Positions 9,045 to 18,036 of a stretch of 64,000 nucleotides of DNA are shown here, one piece after another. The notes below the pieces were generated by a model, which was not told where the DNA came from, made no database searches, and saw only the letters and a list, made by a program, of their open reading frames with translations. Source of the DNA: Cyanobacteriota bacterium (GTDB lineage: Bacteria > Cyanobacteriota > Cyanobacteriia > CACIAM-69d); assembly GCA_022402445.1 (NCBI GenBank), contig JAKRSF010000008.1, positions 62,001 to 126,000 on the forward strand. The letters run 5' to 3'. How positions within the stretch are numbered: the stretch's first letter is position 1; every line of letters starts with the position of its first letter. The position numbers and the translations under genes are program-made.

Positions 9045-11204
9045 GTGGCGACGGATGATCAGGAACGGCGGGGGTTTAAGGGCTGGCGATCGCGGCGGCA
9101 GTGGGCGATCGCGACCTCAGCCCCGGAGCAGCGCCCAGAAACGGCTCCCCAGGATCGGCCCGCAGCAGCGCCCGAGGAAACCCCTGCGGCGGCGGACAGC
9201 GCGATTGATGAGGCCACCGACGCCGGTTTGCAGGTGCTCCAGGAACTGCTCCTGGGCGATCGCACCGCCACCATTGACGCGCGCCTCGAACAGCTTCGGG
9301 AAAAGCAGCAGGAACTCGAACACCATTACTACGACCCCAAGGCCGTCATCAATTGGCTGGCCCCCTTGATCGATCGCGTCATCCACGAAAAAATCCGCTC
9401 CTCCAGGGACGAAATGTGCCAGTCCCTGACGCCGCTGATTGATGAGCTGATCTACCAGCGATCGCGCGAGGACCGCCGCGCCATGAGCCGCGCCCTGGCG
9501 GAAATTGTCCCCGCCGCGATCGAACGATGCATCGCCGACTCGCCCCAAACCATCGCCAAGGCCCTCGCCCCAGAAGTCGCCGACGCCATCCGCCTGCAAA
9601 TCGAGCTCGATCGCGAAGCCATCATCGACACCCTCGCCCCGGAAATGGGCCGCTCCATCAAGCGCCAAATCGAGCTAGAGCGCGATTCCATGGTGGACGC
9701 CCTCTACCCCGTCATTGGCAACACCATCCGCAAATACATGCGCGAGGTGGTGCGCACCATCAACGAAAAGGTCTCCACCGCCCTGACCGCCGAAGGCATT
9801 GGCCGCAAAATCCGCGCCCGGGTCCAGGGGGTGTCCGAGGCGGAATTGATCCTGCGGGAGTCCATTGATTTTGAGGTGATGGCGGCGTTGCTGATCCACA
9901 AATCCAGCGGCCTGGTGATGGTGGAGGTGCAGCGCGAAGATGGGCACCTGCTGGAGTCGGAAATGTTTGCGGGGATGCTCACGGCGATCGGCAGTTTTGT
10001 GCGCGACTGCATTGCCGAGCCCGATGCCGCCGTGTCGGATCTCAATGAGATTGAGTATGGCGAGTCGCGGATTTTGGTGGAAATGACGGGCTATTGCTAC
10101 CTGGCGACGATTACGCGGGGGGATCTGCCCAAGGCGGCCATTGATCAACTGCGGCGGACGCTCCAGCGGCTGGTGCTGTACTACGGGCGGGAGATGGAGG
10201 CGTTCAATGGCGATCGCGCGGCCCTGCCCCCGATTATTCAACAAAGCCTTCAGAATTTGGTGGATTCCTGCAATGAAATGGCCAGCAAGGCTAAAAAGCC
10301 CCCTGGACCGCCCTGGCTGCTGGTGGCGCTGCTGGGGGGGGCGGCGGCGGTGGTGATGCTGAGTACGCTGTGGGGGGGGTGGCAGGCCCAGCGGCGATCG
10401 GCCCTGCTGACGGCGGCGCGGGGGGCGTTGGCCGATCGCCCGGAACTGGCGATTTATAACCTGGGGGCTAGGTTCGAGGGGGGCGCGATCGCGGTGACCG
10501 GTCGGGTGCCCCAGGAGCGCTTGAAAACCTTGGCCTTTGATGTGGCGGCGGCGGCGATCGCGGCGGCGGATGGCGATCGGCGGGTGGTGAACCGCATCCA
10601 GGCCGTGCGGCAACCGCCGGATCCCGTGGCGGCGGCGGCGGAGGTGGCCCGCTTGACGGCGATTTTTAATGAACAACCGGGTACCCGCATCCAGGCCCGC
10701 TACCAAATCAACCCCAGTGCCGCCGACTCCGCCGCGATCGGCGTGGTGGTCCTCGATGGGCAAACCCTCCAGGGCAAGGATCTACAGACCTTCGAGCGGG
10801 CCTATGCCCGGATCCCCGGCGTCGGGAATTTAGAAAATCGCCTGCGGGTGGTGCGCCCCGGTACGGAAACTCGCCTCTATTTCGGCGTGGGCAGTCCGCA
10901 GCCGGTGGCGATCGACACCCGCTACAAAATTGATCCCGTCCGTCGGTTCCTCGTCGCCAATCCCGCCGCCCGGTTGCGGATCATTGGCCACAGCCCCGCC
11001 GATGAACCCAATGGCGGCGATGGGCTCGCCCGCGATCGCGCCGAACGGGTCCGGGCCGCCCTCATTGCCGAAGGCATCGCCCCCCAACGGCTGGCAGCAT
11101 CGGGCACCAGCGCCGATCCGCCCCAGGTCAGCGCCAGCGACCCCCAGTGGACCCGCCGCTGTGTACGATTTGAAACCGTTCCCCCTGAGCGCCCGTTCCC
11201 CTAA
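9045..11204 (+). CDS. Membrane protein with longin/roadblock-like domain and C-terminal OmpA-like domain
   Basis: About 719 residues. The start is GTG at 9045, preceded by AAGGGGG; a TTG at 8988 would add 19 residues. Residues 1-80 are disordered. Residues 85-270 have helical repeats (APEVADAIRLQIELDREAI and similar). Residues about 280-385 (LIHKSSGLVMVEV, MLTAIGSFVRDCI, then RILVEMTGYCYLATITRG) read like a longin/roadblock fold, the usual partner of MglA/Rab-type GTPases. A membrane helix lies at about 422-446. The periplasmic side has two BON-like segments and an OmpA-like end (LRIIGHSPADE, DRAERVRAAL, RLAASGTS) that would bind peptidoglycan. A Ras-like GTPase gene follows directly, supporting a GTPase-controlled, wall-anchored complex. 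The longin call is my pattern reading and needs a profile search. Confidence 0.75.
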   Translation: MATDDQERRGFKGWRSRRQWAIATSAPEQRPETAPQDRPAAAPEETPAAADSAIDEATDAGLQVLQELLLGDRTATIDARLEQLREKQQELEHHYYDPKAVINWLAPLIDRVIHEKIRSSRDEMCQSLTPLIDELIYQRSREDRRAMSRALAEIVPAAIERCIADSPQTIAKALAPEVADAIRLQIELDREAIIDTLAPEMGRSIKRQIELERDSMVDALYPVIGNTIRKYMREVVRTINEKVSTALTAEGIGRKIRARVQGVSEAELILRESIDFEVMAALLIHKSSGLVMVEVQREDGHLLESEMFAGMLTAIGSFVRDCIAEPDAAVSDLNEIEYGESRILVEMTGYCYLATITRGDLPKAAIDQLRRTLQRLVLYYGREMEAFNGDRAALPPIIQQSLQNLVDSCNEMASKAKKPPGPPWLLVALLGGAAAVVMLSTLWGGWQAQRRSALLTAARGALADRPELAIYNLGARFEGGAIAVTGRVPQERLKTLAFDVAAAAIAAADGDRRVVNRIQAVRQPPDPVAAAAEVARLTAIFNEQPGTRIQARYQINPSAADSAAIGVVVLDGQTLQGKDLQTFERAYARIPGVGNLENRLRVVRPGTETRLYFGVGSPQPVAIDTRYKIDPVRRFLVANPAARLRIIGHSPADEPNGGDGLARDRAERVRAALIAEGIAPQRLAASGTSADPPQVSASDPQWTRRCVRFETVPPERPFP

Positions 11205-11272
11205 AAGCGGACAATAGCAATCGGCCCCCTCCCGGCGTCGATTTCCCTAACCCCCTAGAGTGGTTTCTCGAC

Positions 11273-11809
11273 ATGACCGACATTTCCCAGAAAATTTGCT
11301 TAGTGGGCGATTTTGGTGTGGGAAAAACCAGTCTGATCCGGCGCTTCGTGGATCGTCAATTCAGCGATCGCTACCTGTCCACCGTGGGCGTAAAAATCTC
11401 CCGCCGTCAGGTGGAGGTGGCGGAACACCCCAGCAATCCCCTCCCAGGCCGCAATATTCAGCTTCTGATCTGGGATCTGGAAGGGCGCAGCAAATTCAAG
11501 GGCGTCGCCCCGAGCTACCTCCAGGGGGCCAAGGGGGTGATCATCGTCAGTGACCTGACCCGCCCGGAAACCGTGCGTGGGGTGGGGGACCACATTGATC
11601 TGTTCCATTCGGTCAATGCCCAGGGGGCGGTGGCATTGGCGCTCAATAAGGCGGATTTGGTGGCGGATCCGGCCCGAGAGGCGAAAAGTCTCCTGGATCC
11701 GCAGCAGTATCGCCGCGCCTTTGCCACCTATCTCACGTCCGCCAAATCCGGGATCCATGTGGATGAGATTTTTGAGGCGATCGCCCTGAAACTGTTGACC
11801 CAAGCGTAG
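11273..11809 (+). CDS. Ras/Rab-like small GTPase
   Basis: 178 residues and all five GTPase boxes: G1 GDFGVGKTS (K18), G2 Thr at about 37 in STVGVKI, G3 WDLEG (D68, G71), G4 NKAD and G5 TSAK. The overall pattern is of the Rab/Rap/MglA superfamily rather than translation or Era-type GTPases. The residue after G71, which is the catalytic Gln in Ras, is Arg (R72). Intrinsic hydrolysis is therefore probably slow and dependent on a partner. There is no lipid-anchor Cys at the C-terminus. It follows the OmpA/longin-like gene by 68 bases on the same strand, which suggests one transcript and a regulator-effector pair. The substrate or process it controls is unknown. Confidence 0.88.
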   Translation: MTDISQKICLVGDFGVGKTSLIRRFVDRQFSDRYLSTVGVKISRRQVEVAEHPSNPLPGRNIQLLIWDLEGRSKFKGVAPSYLQGAKGVIIVSDLTRPETVRGVGDHIDLFHSVNAQGAVALALNKADLVADPAREAKSLLDPQQYRRAFATYLTSAKSGIHVDEIFEAIALKLLTQA

Positions 11810-11817
11810 GGGGCGAT

Positions 11818-11865
11818 GGGTGGGGGCTTTGCCCCGATCGCGGGGGGCTGGGCGGGGAAATCCAA
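11818..11865. repeat. Dispersed repeat copies after the GTPase gene
   Basis: GGGTGGGGGCTTTGCCCC (a short hairpin) runs into GATCGCGGGGGGCTGGGCGG. The first half recurs with few changes at 50813-50838, and the second half is a truncated member of the family seen at 53347-53462, 58745-58785 and 63049-63086. The hairpin could help end transcription of the GTPase operon, but there is no T-run. Confidence 0.55.
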
Positions 11866-11921
11866 TCCCTGCGGGTTTGTTTCCTTCGGTTCTACTGATT
11901 TTTTGATTTTTTAAAACACCC

Positions 11922-12881
11922 ATGCCGTTTTCTCCCCTGTCTACCCTGGATGCCTTTGAAACTGCCGTGCCCATTGCCTTTTTGGGGTTGGGGGTGATGG
12001 GGGGGCCGATGGCGACGAATTTGGCCCGCAGTGGGGCGACGGTGCGCGGCTGGAACCGGACGGGCGATCGCCCTTCGGCGGTGGCGGCCTTTGGGGCGGG
12101 GGTGGTGGCGTGCCCGTCGATCGCGGCGGCGGTGGCGGAGGCGGCGGTGATTTTTACGTGTTTGGGGGATGTGCCGGATGTGGAGGCGGTGCTGCTGGGG
12201 CCGGGGGGGGTGGCGGAGGCGGCACGATCGGGGGCGATCGTGATCGATACCAGTACGATCGGGCCAATGGCGGCGCGGGATCTGGGGCGGCGGCTGGGCG
12301 ATCGCGGCTTGAAATTTTTAGATGCGCCCATCTCCGGCGGCGACATCGGTGCGCGCAATGGCACCTTGACCGTGATGGTGGGGGGCGATGCGGCGGATTT
12401 TGAAACCTGCCGGGGCTGGTTCAGTGCGATCGGCAAAACCATCCGCCACTGTGGCCCCGTGGGGAGCGGGCAGGCGGTGAAACTGTGCAATCAGGTGCTG
12501 GCGGCGGGGCACATGCTGGCCCTGTGCGAGGCGATCGCGTTGGCCGAGGCGGTGGACTTGGATCCGAATCTGGTGGTGGACGTGTGCAGCACCGGGGCGG
12601 CGGGATCCTGGGCCTTGGCGAATTTGGGGCCAAAGATCGTGGCGGAGGATTACGCGCCCGGTTTCGCGATCGCCCATATGCTCAAGGACTTGCGGCTGGT
12701 GCAGGAAACCCTCGCGGCCCAGGGGATCGAGCTACCGGCAACGGCCCTAGCGGATCAATGCTTTCAGGGAGTTGCTACCCTAGACGAGAATCAGGGTCGT
12801 TGGCAAGGAACCCAGGCGGCCATGCGGGCCTATCGCCGGGGCGCTTCCCCTGGCCGGGATGGGGATGCGATCGCGCCCTAG
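11922..12881 (+). CDS. NAD(P)-dependent beta-hydroxyacid dehydrogenase family protein
   Basis: 319 residues of the 3-hydroxyisobutyrate/tartronate-semialdehyde/6-phosphogluconate dehydrogenase superfamily, which oxidise beta-hydroxyacids or reduce the semialdehydes. The N-terminal Rossmann motif is IAFLGLGVMGGPMATNLARSG, the substrate motif is FLDAPISGG, and the catalytic Lys lies in GSGQAVKLCNQ. The C-terminal all-helical domain has the usual length. A cyanobacterial relative may act as a succinic- or glyoxylic-semialdehyde reductase, but the substrate cannot be told from the sequence. It is separated from the GTPase gene by a repeat, so probably a separate unit. Confidence 0.88.
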   Translation: MPFSPLSTLDAFETAVPIAFLGLGVMGGPMATNLARSGATVRGWNRTGDRPSAVAAFGAGVVACPSIAAAVAEAAVIFTCLGDVPDVEAVLLGPGGVAEAARSGAIVIDTSTIGPMAARDLGRRLGDRGLKFLDAPISGGDIGARNGTLTVMVGGDAADFETCRGWFSAIGKTIRHCGPVGSGQAVKLCNQVLAAGHMLALCEAIALAEAVDLDPNLVVDVCSTGAAGSWALANLGPKIVAEDYAPGFAIAHMLKDLRLVQETLAAQGIELPATALADQCFQGVATLDENQGRWQGTQAAMRAYRRGASPGRDGDAIAP

Positions 12882-12957
12882 ACCCCTTCACCCTTGCCCC
12901 CTTCGCCGCGCCATCGTCATCGTCCGTGTCATGTACCCGAGTCGTTCCTGAAGCCCT

Positions 12958-14160
12958 ATGTTCCAGTCCCCCGCTAAACTCCGCAAGGTTGATTCCGCAC
13001 CTCCTCCGGCGGCGTCCGTTGAGGCGGTGATTTCGACGGACTCGATCCGGGCGGCGGCGCGATCGCGGCTGCTGCGACCGGGCATTTGGCTACGGGCGGT
13101 GCTCTTCGGGGCGATCGCCACGGGCACCGTCGGATTCTTGGCCCCGGTGGACACCAGCGAGCAGCAGTCCCTGTCGGAGAAGGGGCTCAACCCGTTGCCG
13201 GTGGAAGGCTTTAATCCCATGGGCAACAGCCCCAGCGGGGCTAACCCCAGCGGCGCTAACCCCAGCGAATCCCCCGACACGGTACCGGGCACGTCCCTCC
13301 AATCCAGTTTGCTCAATGGTGGGGGGACGGAAAACCGCGATCGCGCTGCCGCCCCCCAATCCCCGGCTCCCAACGCCAATACCAACAAACCGGCCACCCG
13401 TACACCGGCCCGTCCCTCGGTGCCGCCGCCCCCCGCCAACCCGGAACAGGAAAAATCCTTCTGGATGGCGAACGCACCGGGCCAGAGCCAGAAATTTGAC
13501 CTGCGCCAGAGCCTGCGCATCTATGGCCAGCTTTACCAAAGCCCCACGTCCCTCGGGGTGGTGGCCGTGGGCATGGCGGAGGGCAACTATACGATGCTCA
13601 TCCAGAACGGCTCCCTGTTTGTGCAGCCCACGGGCAACTACTACGGCCATACGGATCCGGGGAATTTGTCCTGGGGCGAGCGGGTGACGAACTACGGCCC
13701 GTGCAGTGACCAGGGGCGCAGTCGCGGCAATATTGCCCTGGCGGAAAAGATGTGTGTCGACCGCCTGCGCGATCGCCTGCCGACCCTGTTGACGGATCTC
13801 AATTCGGCGGGGATTGATCCCTATGCGGATCTGCCGGCGTTGTTAAATGCGGCGGATTTGTATAACCAGGCGAGCCCGATCCATTCCCGCTGGTTCCCCC
13901 ATGCCCTCGCGATCGCGAAGCGGGGCGGTCTCTATGGGCCGACGGCCTATGCCTGGGCGCGCACGGCATCGTTCTATCTGGATGAAAACGATCGCCTGAA
14001 TGTGGAAAAGGGCACCAACCGCGCCAGTGGCCTGTTGGGCATTTGTGCGCGGGAGGGGCGGGCGGCGACCCAGTGGGATTGTGTCTATGCGGACCAGGCG
14101 CGTCGGGTGAACGCGATCGCCCAGGTCTATGACAAATTCCTCCAGCTTGCGACGCGCTAG
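12958..14160 (+). CDS. Membrane-anchored protein with a conserved cyanobacterial domain of unknown function
   Basis: 400 residues. A basic N-terminus is followed by one hydrophobic helix at about 40-62 (PGIWLRAVLFGAIATGTVGF), then a Pro/Asn/Ala-rich linker to about residue 160. The compact C-terminal domain contains AVGMAEGNYT, YYGHTDPGN, WGERVTNYG, CVDRLRDRLP and DQARRVNAI. I have a memory of this AEG...GHTDPGN arrangement in other cyanobacterial proteins but know no function. The layout (one anchor, linker, globular domain) suggests it acts in the periplasm. It ends 18 bases from the convergent glycosyltransferase gene. Confidence 0.7.
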   Translation: MFQSPAKLRKVDSAPPPAASVEAVISTDSIRAAARSRLLRPGIWLRAVLFGAIATGTVGFLAPVDTSEQQSLSEKGLNPLPVEGFNPMGNSPSGANPSGANPSESPDTVPGTSLQSSLLNGGGTENRDRAAAPQSPAPNANTNKPATRTPARPSVPPPPANPEQEKSFWMANAPGQSQKFDLRQSLRIYGQLYQSPTSLGVVAVGMAEGNYTMLIQNGSLFVQPTGNYYGHTDPGNLSWGERVTNYGPCSDQGRSRGNIALAEKMCVDRLRDRLPTLLTDLNSAGIDPYADLPALLNAADLYNQASPIHSRWFPHALAIAKRGGLYGPTAYAWARTASFYLDENDRLNVEKGTNRASGLLGICAREGRAATQWDCVYADQARRVNAIAQVYDKFLQLATR

Positions 14161-14178
14161 AAAAAAAGATTGGACGGT

Positions 14179-15180
14179 CTACGGGCCGCGATCGCCCCAG
14201 AGGATCTCGACCATGAGCCGCTGCCAGGATTGCTGGGCCAGGAGGGCATCTAGATCGAAGGGGCATCCATCGGCGGCGGCGAGGGCTTCGAGGCGGCTGG
14301 CCCACTCCCCCGGCAGTTCCACCGTCAGATAGGGGGCGTAGGGGATGGTTTTGCGCAATTCCTGGGCCATCAGCTCCGGGCGATCGCAGCGCAGGTGATG
14401 CCACGCCAGCCAGAGATAGGTGTCATAGAAAATTTCCCGCTGGAGTTTTTGGATGGGGGGCGGCAGGTCCGGGCGGGCAAAGAATTTTTTGAGCCATTGG
14501 TCCACGCAGGCGGCCTGGACGGCGCTATTTTTCGTCGTGTTGTCCCCATGGAGGCGATAGGCCACCACCGGCGCTTGCAGCCACGCCACCCGACAGCCCG
14601 CGATCTCCAGACGCAGCACCAGATCCACGTCATGGGATTGGCGCAGGGTTTCATCAAAGCCCCCCACCGCCTCTAGCCAAGATTTCCGCAACAGCAGCGC
14701 TCCCAGCCGCACGGGCTTCCAGCGCAGCCACGCCTCTAGATCGAGTTCTGGTGCGACTTCCCAGGGCCGGACGGTGGTCTGTTGGCCCGTGGCCTCGTCC
14801 TCGCAGATCCAGCCCCCCTGGACGCCGCCAAGGTCGCGATCGCGGTCCAGTTGCTCCAGGCGATCGCCCAACCCCGTCGTGCCCAGGTAGCGATCGTCCG
14901 CATCCAGGAACGCAATCATCGGCGATCGCGCCAACTCAATCCCCCGATTCCGCGCCGCCGCCGAGCCGCCATTGGCCTGTTGCACAATCCGCAGGCGATC
15001 GCCCAACGGCCCCCGCAGCGTCTCCAGGTAGGCCGCCGTCCCATCCGTCGAGCCATCATCCACCACGATGATTTCCCACGCCGTCAGGGTTTGGGCGCGC
15101 ACACTCGCGATCGCCGCCGCCAAGCGCCCCCCCGCGTTATAGGTTGGAATCACCACACTCACCAGCGGCGCGGCCCCCAT
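14179..15180 (-). CDS. Family 2 glycosyltransferase
   Basis: 333 residues with the GT-A fold of family 2: VSVVIPTYNAGGRL at the N-terminus, IIVVDDGSTDGT, then AFLDADD as the metal-binding DxD region and GGFDETLRQSHDVDL near the acceptor site. A sugar is transferred from a nucleotide donor, most likely to a surface polysaccharide or glycan; donor and acceptor are unknown. There is no membrane helix. It is a lone gene facing a convergent neighbour and is 156 bases from the divergent TPR lipoprotein gene. Confidence 0.9.
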   Translation of the reverse strand: MGAAPLVSVVIPTYNAGGRLAAAIASVRAQTLTAWEIIVVDDGSTDGTAAYLETLRGPLGDRLRIVQQANGGSAAARNRGIELARSPMIAFLDADDRYLGTTGLGDRLEQLDRDRDLGGVQGGWICEDEATGQQTTVRPWEVAPELDLEAWLRWKPVRLGALLLRKSWLEAVGGFDETLRQSHDVDLVLRLEIAGCRVAWLQAPVVAYRLHGDNTTKNSAVQAACVDQWLKKFFARPDLPPPIQKLQREIFYDTYLWLAWHHLRCDRPELMAQELRKTIPYAPYLTVELPGEWASRLEALAAADGCPFDLDALLAQQSWQRLMVEILWGDRGP

Positions 15181-15336
15181 CAGCGCCCTCCCCCATTCGC
15201 TAGAGTCGTCATAGCCCCCATCGCCCCAACCAATCCTTCAATAATTGCTAACCCTGCGGTTGGCCCTCCCCATCTCGGGAATATTTTCCTAAAAGCCCTC
15301 CCTTGCATTGACTGTAGATCAAGTCGATCAAACCCC

Positions 15337-16203
15337 ATGACTTACTCCCTGACCCTGCGCGCCCTTTGTACCCGTTTGGTGGCCGGTGGCGCGATCGCGA
15401 TCGCGATCGCCAGTTGTAGCGCCATCCCTGGCCTCGGTGGCGGCGAAACACCCCCCGGCGCACCGCAACTGAGCGCCGAAGAACGGGCCACCGCCGAAGG
15501 CATCGTCAAAGGGGCGGATGAAGCCCTCGCGGTCAACCCCAAGGACAAGGACGCCCTCTGGGATAAACTCCGGGCCTTGATGGAGCTGGGGCGCTACGAG
15601 GAGGCCCTGACCACCGCCGATGCAGCCCTGGCGGCGGATCCCAAGAGCGCGTCTGTCCTGGTGCGCAAAGGCACAGTCCTAGAGCGCCTCGAACGCCCGG
15701 ACGAAGCCCTGGCCGCCTACCAAGAGGCAACCAAGGTGCGCCCTAGCCTTGATCGCGCCTGGGCCCAGGCTGCCCGCCTCCAGGGCCAGAAGGGGCAGCA
15801 CGCCGAAGCCCTGAAGAGTATTGACCGCGCCCTCAAGCTCAAGCCGGACGATGGGGATTACCTGACCCGACGCGGCGAAACCCTGATGCAGCTCAAAAAG
15901 CCCCAGGATGCCCTCAAGGCGCTGGATCGGGTGATCGAGCTTCAGCCCGCCAACGGCCGCGCCCTGGCCCGCCGCGCGACGGCCCTCACTCAACTTAAGC
16001 GCTATGACGATGCGGTTAAGTCCGCCGATGCGGCCCTGGAGCTAGAGGCGGATAATGTGTCGGCGTGGCTGGCGAAGGGGGATGCCCTGCGGGGGCTGAA
16101 GAAGAAGGAGGAGGCGATGGCGGCCTATGAGAAGGCGCTGGAACTCGATCCTGAGTTTGCCAATACCCAAAAGCGCATCGATCAACTCAAGGCGGAGAAG
16201 TAG
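15337..16203 (+). CDS. TPR-repeat lipoprotein
   Basis: 288 residues. The N-terminus is a lipoprotein signal: basic start, a hydrophobic stretch of alternating Ile/Ala, and an IAS-Cys lipobox at about residue 27. Residues 40-285 are a run of about seven TPR units with the canonical Trp/Gly/Ala/Pro spacing (ALTTADAALAADPKSASVLV, ALKSIDRALKLKPDDGDYLT). It is therefore a membrane-attached protein-interaction scaffold facing the periplasm. The ATG at 15337 is chosen because it directly precedes the signal sequence; the frame is open further upstream without any leader. The partner is unknown. Confidence 0.85.
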   Translation: MTYSLTLRALCTRLVAGGAIAIAIASCSAIPGLGGGETPPGAPQLSAEERATAEGIVKGADEALAVNPKDKDALWDKLRALMELGRYEEALTTADAALAADPKSASVLVRKGTVLERLERPDEALAAYQEATKVRPSLDRAWAQAARLQGQKGQHAEALKSIDRALKLKPDDGDYLTRRGETLMQLKKPQDALKALDRVIELQPANGRALARRATALTQLKRYDDAVKSADAALELEADNVSAWLAKGDALRGLKKKEEAMAAYEKALELDPEFANTQKRIDQLKAEK

Positions 16204-16231
16204 GGGCGCGATCGCGGGGCGATTGTCAGGA

Positions 16232-16597
16232 TTAGGCGATCGCGAATTCCGTCAAGGCGCGTTTTTCGGGGGAATAGAACGCGAGGACAATTTCATCGGG
16301 CGTCAGACCAGCCTCCAAAAGATCCGTGGCGAATCCTTTGGGGGTTTGGTCGATTTCGATCCAAATTTTTTGGTGATGGATTCGTACATACAGAACCGTG
16401 CGATCAATGCGCCGTTTGCCTTGCCACCCGAGTTCGATCCAGAGGTAGTGATCGCGCGATCGGTCAAAAATAACCAAATGTTCGAGGGTGACGGGTACCT
16501 GTTCGCTGCCCTGGGCTTCGTTAGCCCATTGGCAATAGTCCGTCATCAGATTTTCGATCAGTTGCCGATAGTGGTCGATGCGTTCGGTTCGATCCAT
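16232..16597 (-). CDS. xisI: XisI-family protein (no XisH partner here)
   Basis: 121 residues. XisI, with XisH, is needed for excision of the fdxN element in heterocystous Anabaena, and homologous pairs are scattered as accessory genes in many cyanobacteria. Family landmarks are DHYRQLIENL, FDRSRDHYLWIELGW, VRIHHQKIWIEID and FYSPEKRALTEFAIA. The ATG at 16597 gives the family's usual length; a purine-rich AAGAGAAG lies about 10 bases before it. XisH usually precedes XisI, but here the upstream space contains a repeat and then an unrelated TPR gene. It may be an orphan remnant or act with a XisH elsewhere. Confidence 0.88.
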   Translation of the reverse strand: MDRTERIDHYRQLIENLMTDYCQWANEAQGSEQVPVTLEHLVIFDRSRDHYLWIELGWQGKRRIDRTVLYVRIHHQKIWIEIDQTPKGFATDLLEAGLTPDEIVLAFYSPEKRALTEFAIA

Positions 16598-16640
16598 TGC
16601 ATGAATCTTCTCTTGTGAAAGATTGATCGATAGCAAAATC

Positions 16641-16704
16641 GGTAGGGTGCCGTTCGCAAAGGTTTCATTTCACCGCACCGTTGCTAATGCGAACGCACCG
16701 CCCC
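16641..16704. repeat. Inverted repeat of the GGTGCGTTCG family
   Basis: GGTAGGGTGCCGTTCGCA at the left and TGCGAACGCACC at the right form a long imperfect hairpin in the gap between xisI and the TPR gene. Two more copies lie at 49881-50090. It resembles the small palindromic, MITE-like repeats that end in GCACCCTAC in many cyanobacteria. Confidence 0.7.
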
Positions 16705-16711
16705 GTATGAG

Positions 16712-17971
16712 TTAACCCTGGATTAGCGCCTGGAAACGGGGATCTTGGCGGATGGGGTCAAAGGCGCGATCAACTTTGGCGTCCTCTCGCCAGTCGGGAT
16801 CAAGTTCAATAGCCTGCTGCAAGCTTTCTAGGGCACGATTCATATTTTCTTGAAAGCTATAACATCGAGCTTGGCAGTACCAGGCCAAGGGGTAGCGAGG
16901 TTTGAGTTGGAGGACTTGATAGAATGTCATGATCGCTTTTTCATAACATCCGATACTCCCCAGGGCAACGCCAAGGTTATGCAGAGTTTTATATTGATCG
17001 GGCTGAAATTCGAGGACACGCTCATAGCTTATGATCGCTTGATCAGGATGTCCAAGTTTCAAAAGCACGTCACCTCGTTGTATCCAAGCTGCCACGTGAA
17101 ATGTAGATTCAAGCTGAAGTACTTGCTCATAGCTTTTAAGTGCTTCTTCGTGGCGTTTAAGTTGCTCAAGCGCATAGCCTTTCCAAAAAGCAGCCAAATC
17201 ATTGCTGAAATTAAAGCTTAGAGATTGAGTAAGATTTATGATTGATGATCCGTATTTTCCCTTAAATATCTTGAGTTTTCCTATCTCTAGATACAATCGA
17301 CTTAATTGCTTAGAATCACTCGCTACGCGAATCAGATCTTGCAGTTCTAGGAGCTTACCTATACAGTCTGCTTCTGTTACATTGCTATAACCCTTGTCTT
17401 CTAAGAAACTGGTCAGCAGATCTAAGTTACGATCCACCTCCGATGGCCCTAGCGGAAATCGATAGATGCCCAAACGCCAATCAAAAAAATCCCCCGCCCG
17501 CTCACTGAGATATTGAATCGTCGTGGGGCGACAGCAAAACACAAATGCACAGGGAAAGCGATCGCGCAGTGTCTCCCGCGCCCAGTTCAGATGTTGCAGA
17601 ATTGGCGGCACTCCACCCCAATCCACCTCATAAATCTGCACATCGCTCCAGCCCGCCTGCCGCTTCGTATCCTCATAGTCCAGCAGCGCCTCCTCCAGAT
17701 CCCGCACAAACAGCACATCAAATTCTGCCGATTCTGCCAGATCCTTCACCCGATCCACCAGCGTCGTCGCCTTGCGATCTAGGGTCAATTGGGCAAACCG
17801 CTTATCAGGAATATCCCGCCGCAACCGCTCAAATAGCTCAGTTTCCTTGGCGCGATCGCACACCACAAAATGCAGCTCAAACCCCGTCTGTCGTTGGAGC
17901 GATCGACGGAGATTTGCATAGATTTCCTCCGCAGTTTCCGGCGGTAAATCCTCCTCATCCTCCCAATTCAT
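16712..17971 (-). CDS. TPR protein with N-terminal STAND-like domain lacking a P-loop
   Basis: 419 residues. Residues 1-200 contain LHFVVCDRAKETELFERL, FDVLFVRDLEEALLD, LNWARETLRDRFPCAFVFCC and the FFDWRLGIYRF segment. This order matches the head of STAND-type NTPases in bacterial conflict and signalling proteins, but no Walker A sequence is present. Residues about 220-405 are TPR repeats (ALEQLKRHEEALKSYEQVLQ and similar). The C-terminal half is visibly more A+T-rich than the flanks and lacks HIP1 sites. It lies 65 bases downstream of an AAA-type ATPase gene on the same strand, so the two probably work as a pair in which the neighbour supplies the ATP hydrolysis. The function is unknown; conflict or stress sensing is inference. 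Confidence 0.75.
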   Translation of the reverse strand: MNWEDEEDLPPETAEEIYANLRRSLQRQTGFELHFVVCDRAKETELFERLRRDIPDKRFAQLTLDRKATTLVDRVKDLAESAEFDVLFVRDLEEALLDYEDTKRQAGWSDVQIYEVDWGGVPPILQHLNWARETLRDRFPCAFVFCCRPTTIQYLSERAGDFFDWRLGIYRFPLGPSEVDRNLDLLTSFLEDKGYSNVTEADCIGKLLELQDLIRVASDSKQLSRLYLEIGKLKIFKGKYGSSIINLTQSLSFNFSNDLAAFWKGYALEQLKRHEEALKSYEQVLQLESTFHVAAWIQRGDVLLKLGHPDQAIISYERVLEFQPDQYKTLHNLGVALGSIGCYEKAIMTFYQVLQLKPRYPLAWYCQARCYSFQENMNRALESLQQAIELDPDWREDAKVDRAFDPIRQDPRFQALIQG

Positions 17972-18036
17972 TACCCGTTCCTCATTCAGCGATCAACACA
18001 AAAAACACGCCCAAATCGATTATTTAGACAAAGAGC

